Assembly (NCBI GenBank): GCA_019918135.1
Contig: WBZZ01003655.1
Coordinates: forward strand, 1 to 64,000
Length of the DNA: 64,000 nucleotides
Direction: 5' to 3'
Source: Paulinella micropora
Lineage: Eukaryota > Cercozoa > Imbricatea > Euglyphida > Paulinellidae
In this document: piece after piece, positions 34,302-42,384 of the stretch
Numbering within the stretch: position 1 is the stretch's first letter
Layout: each line of letters begins with the position of its first letter
The notes under the pieces: model-generated
The model's input: the letters and a program-made list of their open reading frames with translations, nothing else
Databases searched by the model: none
Told to the model about the DNA's origin: nothing
Translations under genes and position numbers: made by a program

Positions 34302-34940
34302 TTACGTTGATTTACACCCTCTCGCCTTTAGCACGTTGTATTAAGCGTAAGACAATATCGAGCATTTAATAATAAAATACACTTTTTTTCAACGCGCTTG
34401 CCCTCTATGCTTCCCCTCTCCTAGTAGTTATCGGGAAGAGGGGGGGTGGGAGGTTTTAAGCTCATTCCGTGTTCCTTCCCTCCTCCCTCGTCCCCCCCCC
34501 CCTTCCCGTCCTCCCCCCCCCCTTCCCGTCCTCCCTCCCTTCCCGTCCTCTCTCCCCTTCCCGTCCTCTCTCTCTCTCCCCCCCCCTCCCTCCCCGACAT
34601 CCGAGGAAAAGGGGAGAGGGGGCATTTTCCTTGAATGTGTTCTAAAAAAAGTCTACCTATTTTTGGCACCCCCGCAGGCCACAAATCAAAAGTATTCATT
34701 TTGTTTTCAGCTAAAGGCACGCGTACTACTTGTGTGCGCGCGTGCGTTCGAAAAACAGCAAATCCGCCTTTGGACGCACTCGCGCACAGAGCCAGCAGCG
34801 CCATCTCGAGACGGAAAAGGGGGAGGGCAGGGGCGATGACAAAAAGGGGGAGGGGGGGGCGCCCCCCCCCTCCCCCCCCTCTCTCTCTCCCTCCACAATC
34901 CGGGACTGAATATATCGTCGTAACAGCCACAGCGTTCGAA
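34302..34940. other. Intergenic region with C-runs
   Basis: About 640 bases. The first 120 hold A/T-rich sequence with AATAAAATAC. C-runs follow at 34490-34600 (upstream of the minus-strand NADAR gene, hence G-rich in its sense), then a middle stretch of ordinary composition (34640-34800), then G/C-runs at 34845-34885. A plus-strand frame crosses it into the next gene but is interrupted in character by the homopolymers. No separate gene seen. Confidence 0.45.
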
Positions 34941-35312
34941 ATGGAAACGTTTAAGCCGGAACAGGACAGGGGGGTATGCTGGAAGCAGACAGCGCGCACT
35001 ATTTGTTTGCCACTTGGCGTCGTCGTGCGTGGTTCCCAGCGGCTCTGGGATGTCACTCTGCGAACCCTCATCTGGGTTGTAGCGATTGCGGCCCTAGCCG
35101 TGATTGGCAACAGCGCAATTCGCTACCCGGCCCCGCCGGACCAAGAGCAGCGTTGGCTCAAGCAAGCGACCTGTGCCGGTCTCACCGCCATCATTGTCTG
35201 CCTTGGAGCCATGTACGTGAAGCTTCGGCAGCTCGTGGACGCGATCTACGAATCCCAGCGCCAGGACACCTCTGTCAACCTGGACCCCAGCGCCTTTGTG
35301 ACTCTGAACTGA
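34941..35312 (+). CDS. Two-helix membrane protein
   Basis: About 123 residues from the ATG at 34941 (METFKPEQDRG); the frame is open upstream but is low complexity there. Two hydrophobic helices lie at about residues 43-62 (TLIWVVAIAALAVIGNSAI) and 80-98 (GLTAIIVCLGAMYVKL), separated by a short polar loop (RYPAPPDQEQRW). The tail is polar (SQRQDTSVNLDPSAFVTLN). No family recognised; the layout fits a small envelope or ER membrane protein. A TTAATTAAA signal follows. Confidence 0.6.
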   Translation: METFKPEQDRGVCWKQTARTICLPLGVVVRGSQRLWDVTLRTLIWVVAIAALAVIGNSAIRYPAPPDQEQRWLKQATCAGLTAIIVCLGAMYVKLRQLVDAIYESQRQDTSVNLDPSAFVTLN

Positions 35313-35333
35313 CCAGTAGGCGGGAAACATGCA

Positions 35334-35350
35334 GTTTTTTTAATTAAAAA
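35334..35350 (+). terminator. TTAATTAAAA end signal
   Basis: TTTTTTTAATTAAAAACCTG, about 25 bases past the stop at 35312. Confidence 0.5.
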
Positions 35351-35584
35351 CCTGGACAAGTTACTACAAAGTGAGGGGACGGTCGGTTTCGTTTTGCCCC
35401 CGTGGGTCCGACCGCGGTCACATCCACAGGGTCTACAAACAAGTAAATACATAGTAAGCACAGCAGGGGCTAGGAAAAGTGTAAATGAACGGGGAGAGAA
35501 CGGGGGGGAGAGGGGAGGAGAAAAGGGGGAAGAGGGAGGAGAAAGGGGGGGGGGGAGCAAGAAGTAATCAGGTGACTTATTGTA

Positions 35585-35636
35585 TCAAAGCTTGTTTTGC
35601 TTACCTACCCTAAGTAAACAAAGAAAAGACCCAACG
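35585..35636 (+). promoter_or_regulatory. Shared 5' leader of the tandem glycoprotein genes, copy 1
   Basis: AAAGCTTGTTTTGCTTACCT, then ACCCTAAGTAAACAAAGAAAAGACCCAACG, directly before the ATG. Near-identical leaders lie at 37005-37052 and 38310-38361. They are preceded by purine tracts that differ in length. Conservation outside the coding sequence suggests shared expression control or recent duplication. Confidence 0.6.
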
Positions 35637-36821
35637 ATGATGCTATCGGCTTTGTTCGGTCTGTGCGTGCTGCTGCCCTTTTCGACAGCCCAAAGCACTG
35701 TCGTGCCAACTCCGTACTGGTTGCAGTGGCACGGCAAGGGCGCCACTAGTTGCGCAGACCTGGATGCTTTTCTGGCGTGCGGGAACGGGCTGTCGACCGA
35801 GACCATTTCATACTCGGGGCCTACTGCTCGCTGTGAGCGTACGTACGCTTTGGCGGCGGCCGTCAGCGCCTCCGCCTCGGTAGTTGCCAGAACCGCGCTG
35901 AATGCCAGCAGCTGCCCACTCAAGGCCTATGATAACACATTCGGGCGTGTGGTAAACGGCATCAACCCGGATCTAGTGTGCAACACTGGTTTGGGGACTG
36001 GAGTATTGCCGTCTGGCAACTTTATTCACATTGAGCAGGCCATCCGCATGCGTCGCAGCACCAGTGCCCCGGGCCCTACCGCGTGGGTTGCGCCGCTGAA
36101 ATCTATCTTTCCAGCGCAGTGCGCCGATGGCTGGGTAGTAAGCACTGGGACAGGAATGTGCGCGCCATTGACGACGCAGCCCCCTGCTGGGACGACCTCG
36201 CCGCCCGCGCCCACCGCCTCGCCCGGCTTCATCAACTGTGTGACTGGACGCGCGAACCTGAGCTCAGTGACCTCGTGCTACAGAAGCTACTACGCACCGG
36301 CGTCGTTCTACCCCACTCCCCAGTTCCCCAGTACACAGGAGGTGCTGGAGCTCCGGGCCGCCGTGCGTGGCCTGCTGGACAATGACGGCGACTGCAACGG
36401 CGTGCAGCTGGGCGCTGCTATCAACACGTACATGTCCATTTTCCCGTTTACCGACAACACCTACGGCTTGCAGTACTGTCTGCTGATGGATAGCAGAGAT
36501 ACCAACGGAGATGGTGTCTTTGACAAAGGCTTTGGCTTCATTGCAGTGGCCAACCGCAGGGTAGACATCCATCGTTATTTAGTCCACAGCGCGCCGCACC
36601 CTTTCTCTGACGCCGAGACTGAGGTGCAGGCCATGATGTTGCTGGCTGCAACCGGGAGCCACGTGGCTGTGGTGGCTGGCATGCGCCGAGACGCTACAGC
36701 ACAGGCTAGCGCTTGCCAGAGCGACTATAACGCCATGGACGGCGCCCACGAAATCGCGAGCGCATTTCACGCTGTGCTCTTGGAAATTCGTCAGTGGTAC
36801 GTAGACCACAGCGTTGCTTAA
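35637..36821 (+). CDS. QWHGK-family secreted glycoprotein, copy 1
   Basis: About 394 residues from the ATG at 35637 (MMLSALFGLC...), with a signal peptide ending near FSTAQS. The mature protein starts TVVPTPYWLQWHGKGATSC. Family landmarks in order: DAFLACGNG, a YSGPTARC segment, FGRVVNGIN, LPSGNFIHIEQ, FPAQCADGW, a short Thr/Pro linker (residues about 195-210), FINCVTGR, LLDNDGDCNGV, YGLQYCLLMD, then DTNGDGVFDKGFG (a calcium-loop-like motif), RRVDIHRYLVHSAPHP, GSHVAVVAGMRRD and a C-terminal WYVDHS. About twelve Cys positions are shared with the paralogues, so a disulfide-bonded fold is likely. No anchor is visible. The family is unknown to me; location is secreted or surface. Confidence 0.8.
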   Translation: MMLSALFGLCVLLPFSTAQSTVVPTPYWLQWHGKGATSCADLDAFLACGNGLSTETISYSGPTARCERTYALAAAVSASASVVARTALNASSCPLKAYDNTFGRVVNGINPDLVCNTGLGTGVLPSGNFIHIEQAIRMRRSTSAPGPTAWVAPLKSIFPAQCADGWVVSTGTGMCAPLTTQPPAGTTSPPAPTASPGFINCVTGRANLSSVTSCYRSYYAPASFYPTPQFPSTQEVLELRAAVRGLLDNDGDCNGVQLGAAINTYMSIFPFTDNTYGLQYCLLMDSRDTNGDGVFDKGFGFIAVANRRVDIHRYLVHSAPHPFSDAETEVQAMMLLAATGSHVAVVAGMRRDATAQASACQSDYNAMDGAHEIASAFHAVLLEIRQWYVDHSVA

Positions 36822-37052
36822 TAAGCCAGCTTATAAGCTTATAAGCAAATACTTAGTAGGCACAAAAGGGCCAAGAAAGTGCTAATGAACGGGGGAGAGG
36901 GGGGGGGGGGGAAAGAGAGAGGGGGGGGGGGGGGACGGAGGAGAAAGGGGGAGGGGAGGGAGGGGGAAGGGGGAGACCAAAAATCAAGCAGGTGATTTAT
37001 TTGATTAAAGCTTCTTTTACCTACCCTAAGTAAACAAAGAAAAGACCCAACG
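36822..37052. other. Intergenic purine tract between tandem copies
   Basis: A duplicated AGCTTATAAGCTTATAAGC stretch, then G-runs up to 12 long, then the shared leader. No gene. Confidence 0.5.
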
Positions 37053-38237
37053 ATGATGCCATTGGCTTTGTTCGGTCTGTGCGCGCTGCTGCCCTTCTCG
37101 ACAGCCCAAAGCACTGTCGTGCCGACTCCGTACTGGTTGCAGTGGCACGGCAAGGGCGCCGCTACTTGCCCAGACCTGGATGCTTTTCTGGCGTGCGGGA
37201 ACGGGCTGTCGACCGAGACCATTTCCTACTCGGGGCCTACTGCTCGCTGTGAGCGTACGTACGCTTTGGCGGCGGCCGTCAGCGCTTCCGCCTCGGTAGT
37301 CGCCAGAACCGCACTGAATGCCAGCAGCTGCCCACTCAAGGCCTATGAGAATGTGTTTGGGCGTGTGGTAAACGGCATCAACCCGGATCTGGTGTGCAAC
37401 ACTGGTTTGGGGACTGGAGTATTGCCGTCTGGAAACTTTATTCACATTGAGCAGGCCATCCGCATGCGTCGCAGCACCAGTGCCCCGGGCCCTACCGCGT
37501 GGGTTGCGCCGCTGAAATCTATCTTTCCAGCGCAGTGCGCCGATGGCTGGGTAGTAAGCACTGGGACAGGAATGTGCGCGCCATTGACGACGCAGCCCCC
37601 TGCTGGGACGACCTCGCCGCCCGCGCCCACCGCCTCGCCCGGCTTCATCAACTGTGTGACTGGACGCGCGAACCTGAGCTCAGTGACTTCGTGCTACAGA
37701 AACTACTACGCACCGGCGTCGTTCTACCCCACTCCCCAGTTCCCCAGTACACAGGAGGTGCTGGAGCTCCGGGCCGCCGTGCGTGGCCTGCTGGACAACG
37801 ACGGCGACTGCAACGGCGTGCAGCTGGGCGCTGCTATCAACGCGCACATGTCCATTTTCCCGTTTACCGACAACACGTACGGCTCGCAGTATTGTCTGCT
37901 GATGGACACCAGAGATGCCAACGGGGATGGTGTCTTTGACAAAGGCTTTGGCTTCATTGCAGTGGCCAACCGCCGGGTTGACATCCATCGTTATTTAGTC
38001 CACAGCGCGCCGCACCCTCTGTCTGACACCGACACTGAGGTGCAGACCATGATGTTGCTGGCTGCAACCGGGAGCCACGTGGCTGTGGTGTCTGGCGTGC
38101 GCCGAGACGCTACGGCACAGGCTAGCGCTTGCCGGAGCGACTATAACGCCATGGACGGCGCCCACGCAATCGCAAGCGCCTTTCACGCTGCGCTCTTGGA
38201 AGTTCGTCAGTGGTACGTAGACCACAGCGTTGTTTAA
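37053..38237 (+). CDS. QWHGK-family secreted glycoprotein, copy 2
   Basis: A 394-residue protein with the same layout and length as copy 1: signal peptide, QWHGK start, short Thr/Pro linker in the middle, calcium-loop-like DANGDGVFDKGFG and DIHRYLVHSAPHP. It differs from copy 1 mainly near the N-terminus (GAATCPDLDAF), around the variable residues after YGSQYCLL, and near the C-terminus. The central 250 bases are almost identical in DNA to copy 1. It shares the 5' leader with copies 1 and 3. Recent tandem duplication or conversion is the simplest reading. Confidence 0.8.
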   Translation: MMPLALFGLCALLPFSTAQSTVVPTPYWLQWHGKGAATCPDLDAFLACGNGLSTETISYSGPTARCERTYALAAAVSASASVVARTALNASSCPLKAYENVFGRVVNGINPDLVCNTGLGTGVLPSGNFIHIEQAIRMRRSTSAPGPTAWVAPLKSIFPAQCADGWVVSTGTGMCAPLTTQPPAGTTSPPAPTASPGFINCVTGRANLSSVTSCYRNYYAPASFYPTPQFPSTQEVLELRAAVRGLLDNDGDCNGVQLGAAINAHMSIFPFTDNTYGSQYCLLMDTRDANGDGVFDKGFGFIAVANRRVDIHRYLVHSAPHPLSDTDTEVQTMMLLAATGSHVAVVSGVRRDATAQASACRSDYNAMDGAHAIASAFHAALLEVRQWYVDHSVV

Positions 38238-38361
38238 TAAGAGAGAGCGAGGGAAAGGGGGGACAAAAGAAAAAAAGGGGAGACCAAAAATCAAGCAGGT
38301 GATTTATTTGATTAAAAGCTTCTTTTACCTTACCCTAAGTAAACAAAGAAAAGACCTAACG

Positions 38362-39552
38362 ATGATGCCATTGGCTTTGTTCGGCCTGTGCGCGCTGCTG
38401 CCCTTCTCGACAGCCCAAAGCACTGTCGTGCCGACTCCGTACTGGTTCCAGTGGCATGGCAAGGGTGCCACTACTTGCCCAGACCTGGATGCTTTTTTGG
38501 CGTGCGGGAACGGGCTGACGACGGAGACCATTTCCTACTCGGGACCTACAGCTCGCTGTGAGCGTACGTACGCTTTGGCGGCGGCCGTCAGCGCCTCCGC
38601 CGCGGTAGTCGCCAAAACCGCGCTAGATGCCAGCAGCTGCCCGCTCAAGGCCTATGACAACACATTTGGGCGTGTGGTAAACGGCATCAACCCGGATCTG
38701 GTGTGCACTAAGGGTTTGGGGAGTGGAGTATTGCCGTCTGGCAACTTTATCCACATTGAGCAGTCCCTGCGTATGCGTCGCAGCACCAGTTCGCCGGGCC
38801 CTAACGCGTGGGTCGCGCCGCTCAAAGCTATCTTTCCAGCGCAGTGCGCAGATGGGTGGATAGCGAGCCCTTCGACAGGAATGTGCACGCCATTGGGTTT
38901 TACCACGCAAGCCCCTGCAAGAACCACCTCGCCCCCCGCGCCCACCCCCTCGACCGGCTTCATCAATTGTGTTGCTGGACGCTCGACCCTGAACGCAGTG
39001 GCCTCGTGCTACAGAGACTACTACGCACCGGCGTCGTTCTACTCAACTCCCCAGTTCCCCAGCACACAGGAGGTGCTCGACCTCCGGGCCACTGTGCGTA
39101 GACTGCTGGACAATGACGGCGACTGCAACGGCGTGCAGCTAGGCACTGCTGTCGCCGCGTACATGTCCGTGTTCCCGTTTACGGACTGCACCTACGGCTT
39201 GCAATATTGTCTGCTGATGGATACCAGCGATGCCAACGGAGATGGTTTCTTTGACAAAGGCTTTGGACTCATTGCAGTGGCCAACCGCAGGGTAGACATC
39301 CATCGTTATTTAGTTCACAACGCGCCACACCCTGTGTCGGACGCCGACACTGAGATCGAAACCATGACGTTGCTGGCCGCAACCGGGAGCCACGTTGGCG
39401 TGGTGGCTGGCATTCGTCGAGACGCTACAGCACAGACTAGCGCTTGCCAGAACGACTATAACGCCATGGACGGCGCCCACGAAATCGCAACTGCCTTTCA
39501 CGCTGTGCTCTTGGAAGTTCGTCAGTGGTACGTAGACCACAGCGTTGCGTAA
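38362..39552 (+). CDS. QWHGK-family secreted glycoprotein, copy 3
   Basis: About 396 residues from the ATG at 38362, chosen because it gives the same signal peptide as copies 1 and 2 (MMPLALFGLCALLPFSTAQS). The frame is open further upstream through the leader. More diverged than copies 1 and 2 are from each other: YWFQWHGKGATTC, GLTTETISYSG, a two-residue-longer linker (FTTQAPARTTSPP) and DANGDGFFDKGFG. All shared Cys positions are kept. Its leader follows the stop of copy 2 after only about 70 bases. Confidence 0.8.
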   Translation: MMPLALFGLCALLPFSTAQSTVVPTPYWFQWHGKGATTCPDLDAFLACGNGLTTETISYSGPTARCERTYALAAAVSASAAVVAKTALDASSCPLKAYDNTFGRVVNGINPDLVCTKGLGSGVLPSGNFIHIEQSLRMRRSTSSPGPNAWVAPLKAIFPAQCADGWIASPSTGMCTPLGFTTQAPARTTSPPAPTPSTGFINCVAGRSTLNAVASCYRDYYAPASFYSTPQFPSTQEVLDLRATVRRLLDNDGDCNGVQLGTAVAAYMSVFPFTDCTYGLQYCLLMDTSDANGDGFFDKGFGLIAVANRRVDIHRYLVHNAPHPVSDADTEIETMTLLAATGSHVGVVAGIRRDATAQTSACQNDYNAMDGAHEIATAFHAVLLEVRQWYVDHSVA

Positions 39553-39709
39553 TAAGAAAGCAAAGCCAACGGGGGAGGAGGGGAGGAGGAGGGGTGGGGA
39601 CAGAGGACGAAGGGGGGAAAAGGGGAGGGAAGAGAGAGAGAGAGAGAGAGAAAAGACTATGCGCAGGAAGTCGTTCTTTCTTTTTGCGCAGGACATATTA
39701 AATTAAGAA

Positions 39710-40966
39710 ATGTCATTCCGGGCTTTGCTACTGCACATGTTGCTGGCAACACGTGCAGTAGCCTTTGTGTGTGAAGCTGCGACGGGGCGCAGCACGAGCG
39801 CGCCAACAAGCGCCGCCGAGCCCTGGCCCATGCCTTTCTGGGTGCAGTGGCACGGTAAGGGGGTGACGGATTGTCCGGATTTGGATGCCTTCCTGACGTG
39901 TGGAGGGGGCAAATCGACGGACGGAGCGTCCTACAGCGGCGGGGGTGCGCCCTGTGCAATCACACTTGCTCTGGCTAAAGCCGTCGTCAGCGCTAGCCAG
40001 GGCATAACAGCCGGAACCGGCATGGATAATAGTTGCAATCTGAGAGCCTACACCAACGTTTTTGGAAGGTTCGTCAACGGCATTGCAGCAGACAAGCTGT
40101 GCGAGCAGGGGCTTGCGGCGGGGGTACTTCCTAACGGGCGTTTTATTCATGTTGAGCAGTCTATTCGGCTGCGAGCAGAGAATGGCGCGCCGGGTCCTTC
40201 CGTTTGGGTGCAGCCCCTGAAAACAGTCTTTCGCACACAGTGCGCTGAGGGCTTGGCCGAGAGTCCAGACAGTCTTATGTGTGAGCGAACCGAGCACGAG
40301 GAGGGGCCGGGGCCCGTCTCTGGGGCCGCTAGCACTACCCTGCCTCCCCCCCCACGTATTAGTGTGGGAGGCTTTATAGATTGTCTTTCCGGCTACACTT
40401 TCTTGGCAGAAGTAAGCAAGTGTTACCAGAGCCATTACGCGCCCAGCTCTTACTGGCAGGCGGCCAAGTATCCCAGTGTCAACGAAGCGGATGATCTGAG
40501 GACAGTGATGCGCGCGCTGCTCGAGAGTGATGGCGGGTGTGGCAGCTTGGAGCTAGGCTCTTCTATTGCTGCGCACATGTCTCTCTCCGTGTTTACCGAC
40601 GGTACGTACGGGATAGAGTATTGTGTGTTGATGGACAAGAGTGATGCCGATGGCGATAACGTGTACGACAGAGGTTTCGGGATGGTAGCAGTGGCCAATC
40701 ACAGGCGGGACATTCACCGATACCTAGTATACAGTGGGCCTCACCCCATAACAGACAAAGACACAGAGCTGCAGGTCATGCTCATGCTGGTGAAGACGGG
40801 GGCCCACGCGGCTGTGATATCCGGTGTGCGCCGAGACGTAGTGAAAACCGACAGTACCTGCCACCCAAGCTATTGGTGCATGGACGGTGCCCACAATGTT
40901 GCCAACGCCTTCCATGTGCTGCTCACCGAGACCTGGCGCTGGTATAAAGACAAGACAAGTAACTAA
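39710..40966 (+). CDS. QWHGK-family secreted glycoprotein, diverged copy 4
   Basis: A 418-residue protein with signal peptide (MSFRALLLHMLLATRAVA). The mature part begins with a short Ser/Thr stalk (TGRSTSAPTSAAEP) before PFWVQWHGKGVTDC. All family landmarks are present, including FGRFVNGIA, a FIDCLSGYTF segment, DADGDNVYDRGFG and DIHRYLVYSGPHP, but sequence identity to copies 1-3 is much lower. The upstream region (39555-39709) has a GA repeat and no shared leader, so this is an older duplicate under separate control. It ends convergent with the RGS gene. Confidence 0.78.
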   Translation: MSFRALLLHMLLATRAVAFVCEAATGRSTSAPTSAAEPWPMPFWVQWHGKGVTDCPDLDAFLTCGGGKSTDGASYSGGGAPCAITLALAKAVVSASQGITAGTGMDNSCNLRAYTNVFGRFVNGIAADKLCEQGLAAGVLPNGRFIHVEQSIRLRAENGAPGPSVWVQPLKTVFRTQCAEGLAESPDSLMCERTEHEEGPGPVSGAASTTLPPPPRISVGGFIDCLSGYTFLAEVSKCYQSHYAPSSYWQAAKYPSVNEADDLRTVMRALLESDGGCGSLELGSSIAAHMSLSVFTDGTYGIEYCVLMDKSDADGDNVYDRGFGMVAVANHRRDIHRYLVYSGPHPITDKDTELQVMLMLVKTGAHAAVISGVRRDVVKTDSTCHPSYWCMDGAHNVANAFHVLLTETWRWYKDKTSN

Positions 40967-41004
40967 CTAACTAGTCAACAATAACTCCCTCCACGCAGAT
41001 TTGT

Positions 41005-41028
41005 TTTTTTTAATAAAAGTACAGACGA
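41005..41028. terminator. Shared end signal between convergent genes
   Basis: TTTTTTTTAATAAAAGTACA between copy 4 (ends 40966) and the RGS gene (ends 41029). Confidence 0.5.
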
Positions 41029-42189
41029 TTATGATTTATGCTGACCACAATTGCCACACAGATTCTTCCGGGCCAGGTTTTCGCTCCTACAGAAAGCACA
41101 GCGCCAACGCTGCTGGGCGTGCGCCGCGGGCGCGGCCGCGGGAGAGGGGGCGGGCGCGGGCGCGGGTGCGGGCGCCCCATCTTCCTGGCCATAGCTGGTA
41201 AGTTGGTCGAACTGGCTGATAATGTGGGCCATGGATCGGCCGGGGGGGTTTGGTTCGGTGGCAGCCAGCCGTGCCAGCCTCTGCACAGTGTGCACCAACT
41301 GGCGGTGGATAGGGCTTTGGACGAAGCTAGGATAGAGCTCGGACTTGACCCGCCTGCTTATGGCGGGCATAGCGGCGAAGAGCATCTGTACAGTAACAGT
41401 CAGGGGCTTGTTGGCTGTGTTGGCTGTGTCAGCATAGTCAGGGGCAATGTGCGGGAGCAACGCGCGTATGACCCCTTCCACCTGCGTGCACCGTGCAACC
41501 TGCTCGCCGCGGCTGTAGGGGGCTTGCTTGAGGCGGTTGACCTCTAACAAGTAGTCCAAGGTTTGGAGATCGCTGCTGGGCCCGCTATTATCAGAAGCGC
41601 GCGCGAGCAGCCAGGCGCGAAACACGGCGCGAACGAGCGGGTGTGGCATGGCCGCCTCGAACGGTAGCACGTTCTCGCGCTGCAAGAAGGAGGGCGCCAG
41701 ATCAAGTGCAAGGCCTACTAGCATGCGGTGGTAGGCCCCACTGGCAACGAAGCCGGGCAGCGAGCCATGTAACATGTCATTGTACACCAGATCCTGCGCC
41801 TCGGCAAAGGTATAGATCCCGCAGTGCGGGGCCTCCAAGAGCTGTTGGATACTCGAAAAAACGCTAGAAGGCAGGGAGACCTCATGCTCTGCATTCTTAG
41901 CTAGATACTGCTGCCACAGTTTGATGGCTGCAGCCATGACACGCAAGGGTTGCTTTTCTATTTCGCGTCGCGCCAGGAGCCTGTACTTCTGGGCATCAAT
42001 CCAAAACATCAGATTTTCCTCGCACAGTCGTTCGTGCAAGAACCAGCGGAAAGCCAGCCTGGCTGGTTCATGTTCTAGTATGCTGTCTAAATCAAAGGGC
42101 GGCAGTGACTCCAAGAAACTGTGCGCTGGCTGCACGGACTTTCCGGCTGAGTTAGCTGAAAACTCGGAGCCTGAGATGGTTCTCTCCAT
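41029..42189 (-). CDS. RGS-domain protein with RanBP2-type zinc finger
   Basis: A 386-residue protein from the ATG at 42189. Residues about 33-158 are an RGS domain: FDLDSILEHEPARLAFRWFL, then ERLCEENLMFWIDAQKYR with the hallmark Glu-Glu-Asn, IKLWQQYL, a FAEAQDLVYNDML segment with the second Asn, and LPGFVASGAYHRM. RGS domains speed GTP hydrolysis by G-protein alpha subunits and shut signalling down. Residues about 185-305 look like a second, weaker RGS-like unit ending LYPSFVQSPIHRQLV. An Ala/Pro repeat linker follows, then a RanBP2-type zinc finger (RWRCAFCRSENLARKNLC, then GNC) that binds ubiquitin or RNA in other proteins. The gene lies on the same strand just downstream of the seven-helix receptor. 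Strong call for the first domain and the finger. Confidence 0.9.
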   Translation of the reverse strand: MERTISGSEFSANSAGKSVQPAHSFLESLPPFDLDSILEHEPARLAFRWFLHERLCEENLMFWIDAQKYRLLARREIEKQPLRVMAAAIKLWQQYLAKNAEHEVSLPSSVFSSIQQLLEAPHCGIYTFAEAQDLVYNDMLHGSLPGFVASGAYHRMLVGLALDLAPSFLQRENVLPFEAAMPHPLVRAVFRAWLLARASDNSGPSSDLQTLDYLLEVNRLKQAPYSRGEQVARCTQVEGVIRALLPHIAPDYADTANTANKPLTVTVQMLFAAMPAISRRVKSELYPSFVQSPIHRQLVHTVQRLARLAATEPNPPGRSMAHIISQFDQLTSYGQEDGAPAPAPAPAPSPAAAPAAHAQQRWRCAFCRSENLARKNLCGNCGQHKS

Positions 42190-42384
42190 TTTTTTTAAAT
42201 TTTCGTCTTAAAGATTCAGCCCCGAACTCAGTACAAAGGGGGGGGGGGGGGAGGGCAAGAGATAAGTTCGTACGTGGTGGGGGGGGGGGGGAGAGAGAAA
42301 GAGAGGGCAAGGTTGGGGGGGGGGTGAGAGAGAGCTTGACTGCTTCTTTCTTGGTTTGTTTGTTTTTTTTCTTTTTTCTTTTTG
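42190..42384. other. G-run intergenic spacer
   Basis: About 195 bases between two minus-strand genes, with G-runs at 42239-42253, 42279-42291 and 42315-42326, C-runs on the sense strand. Confidence 0.5.
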
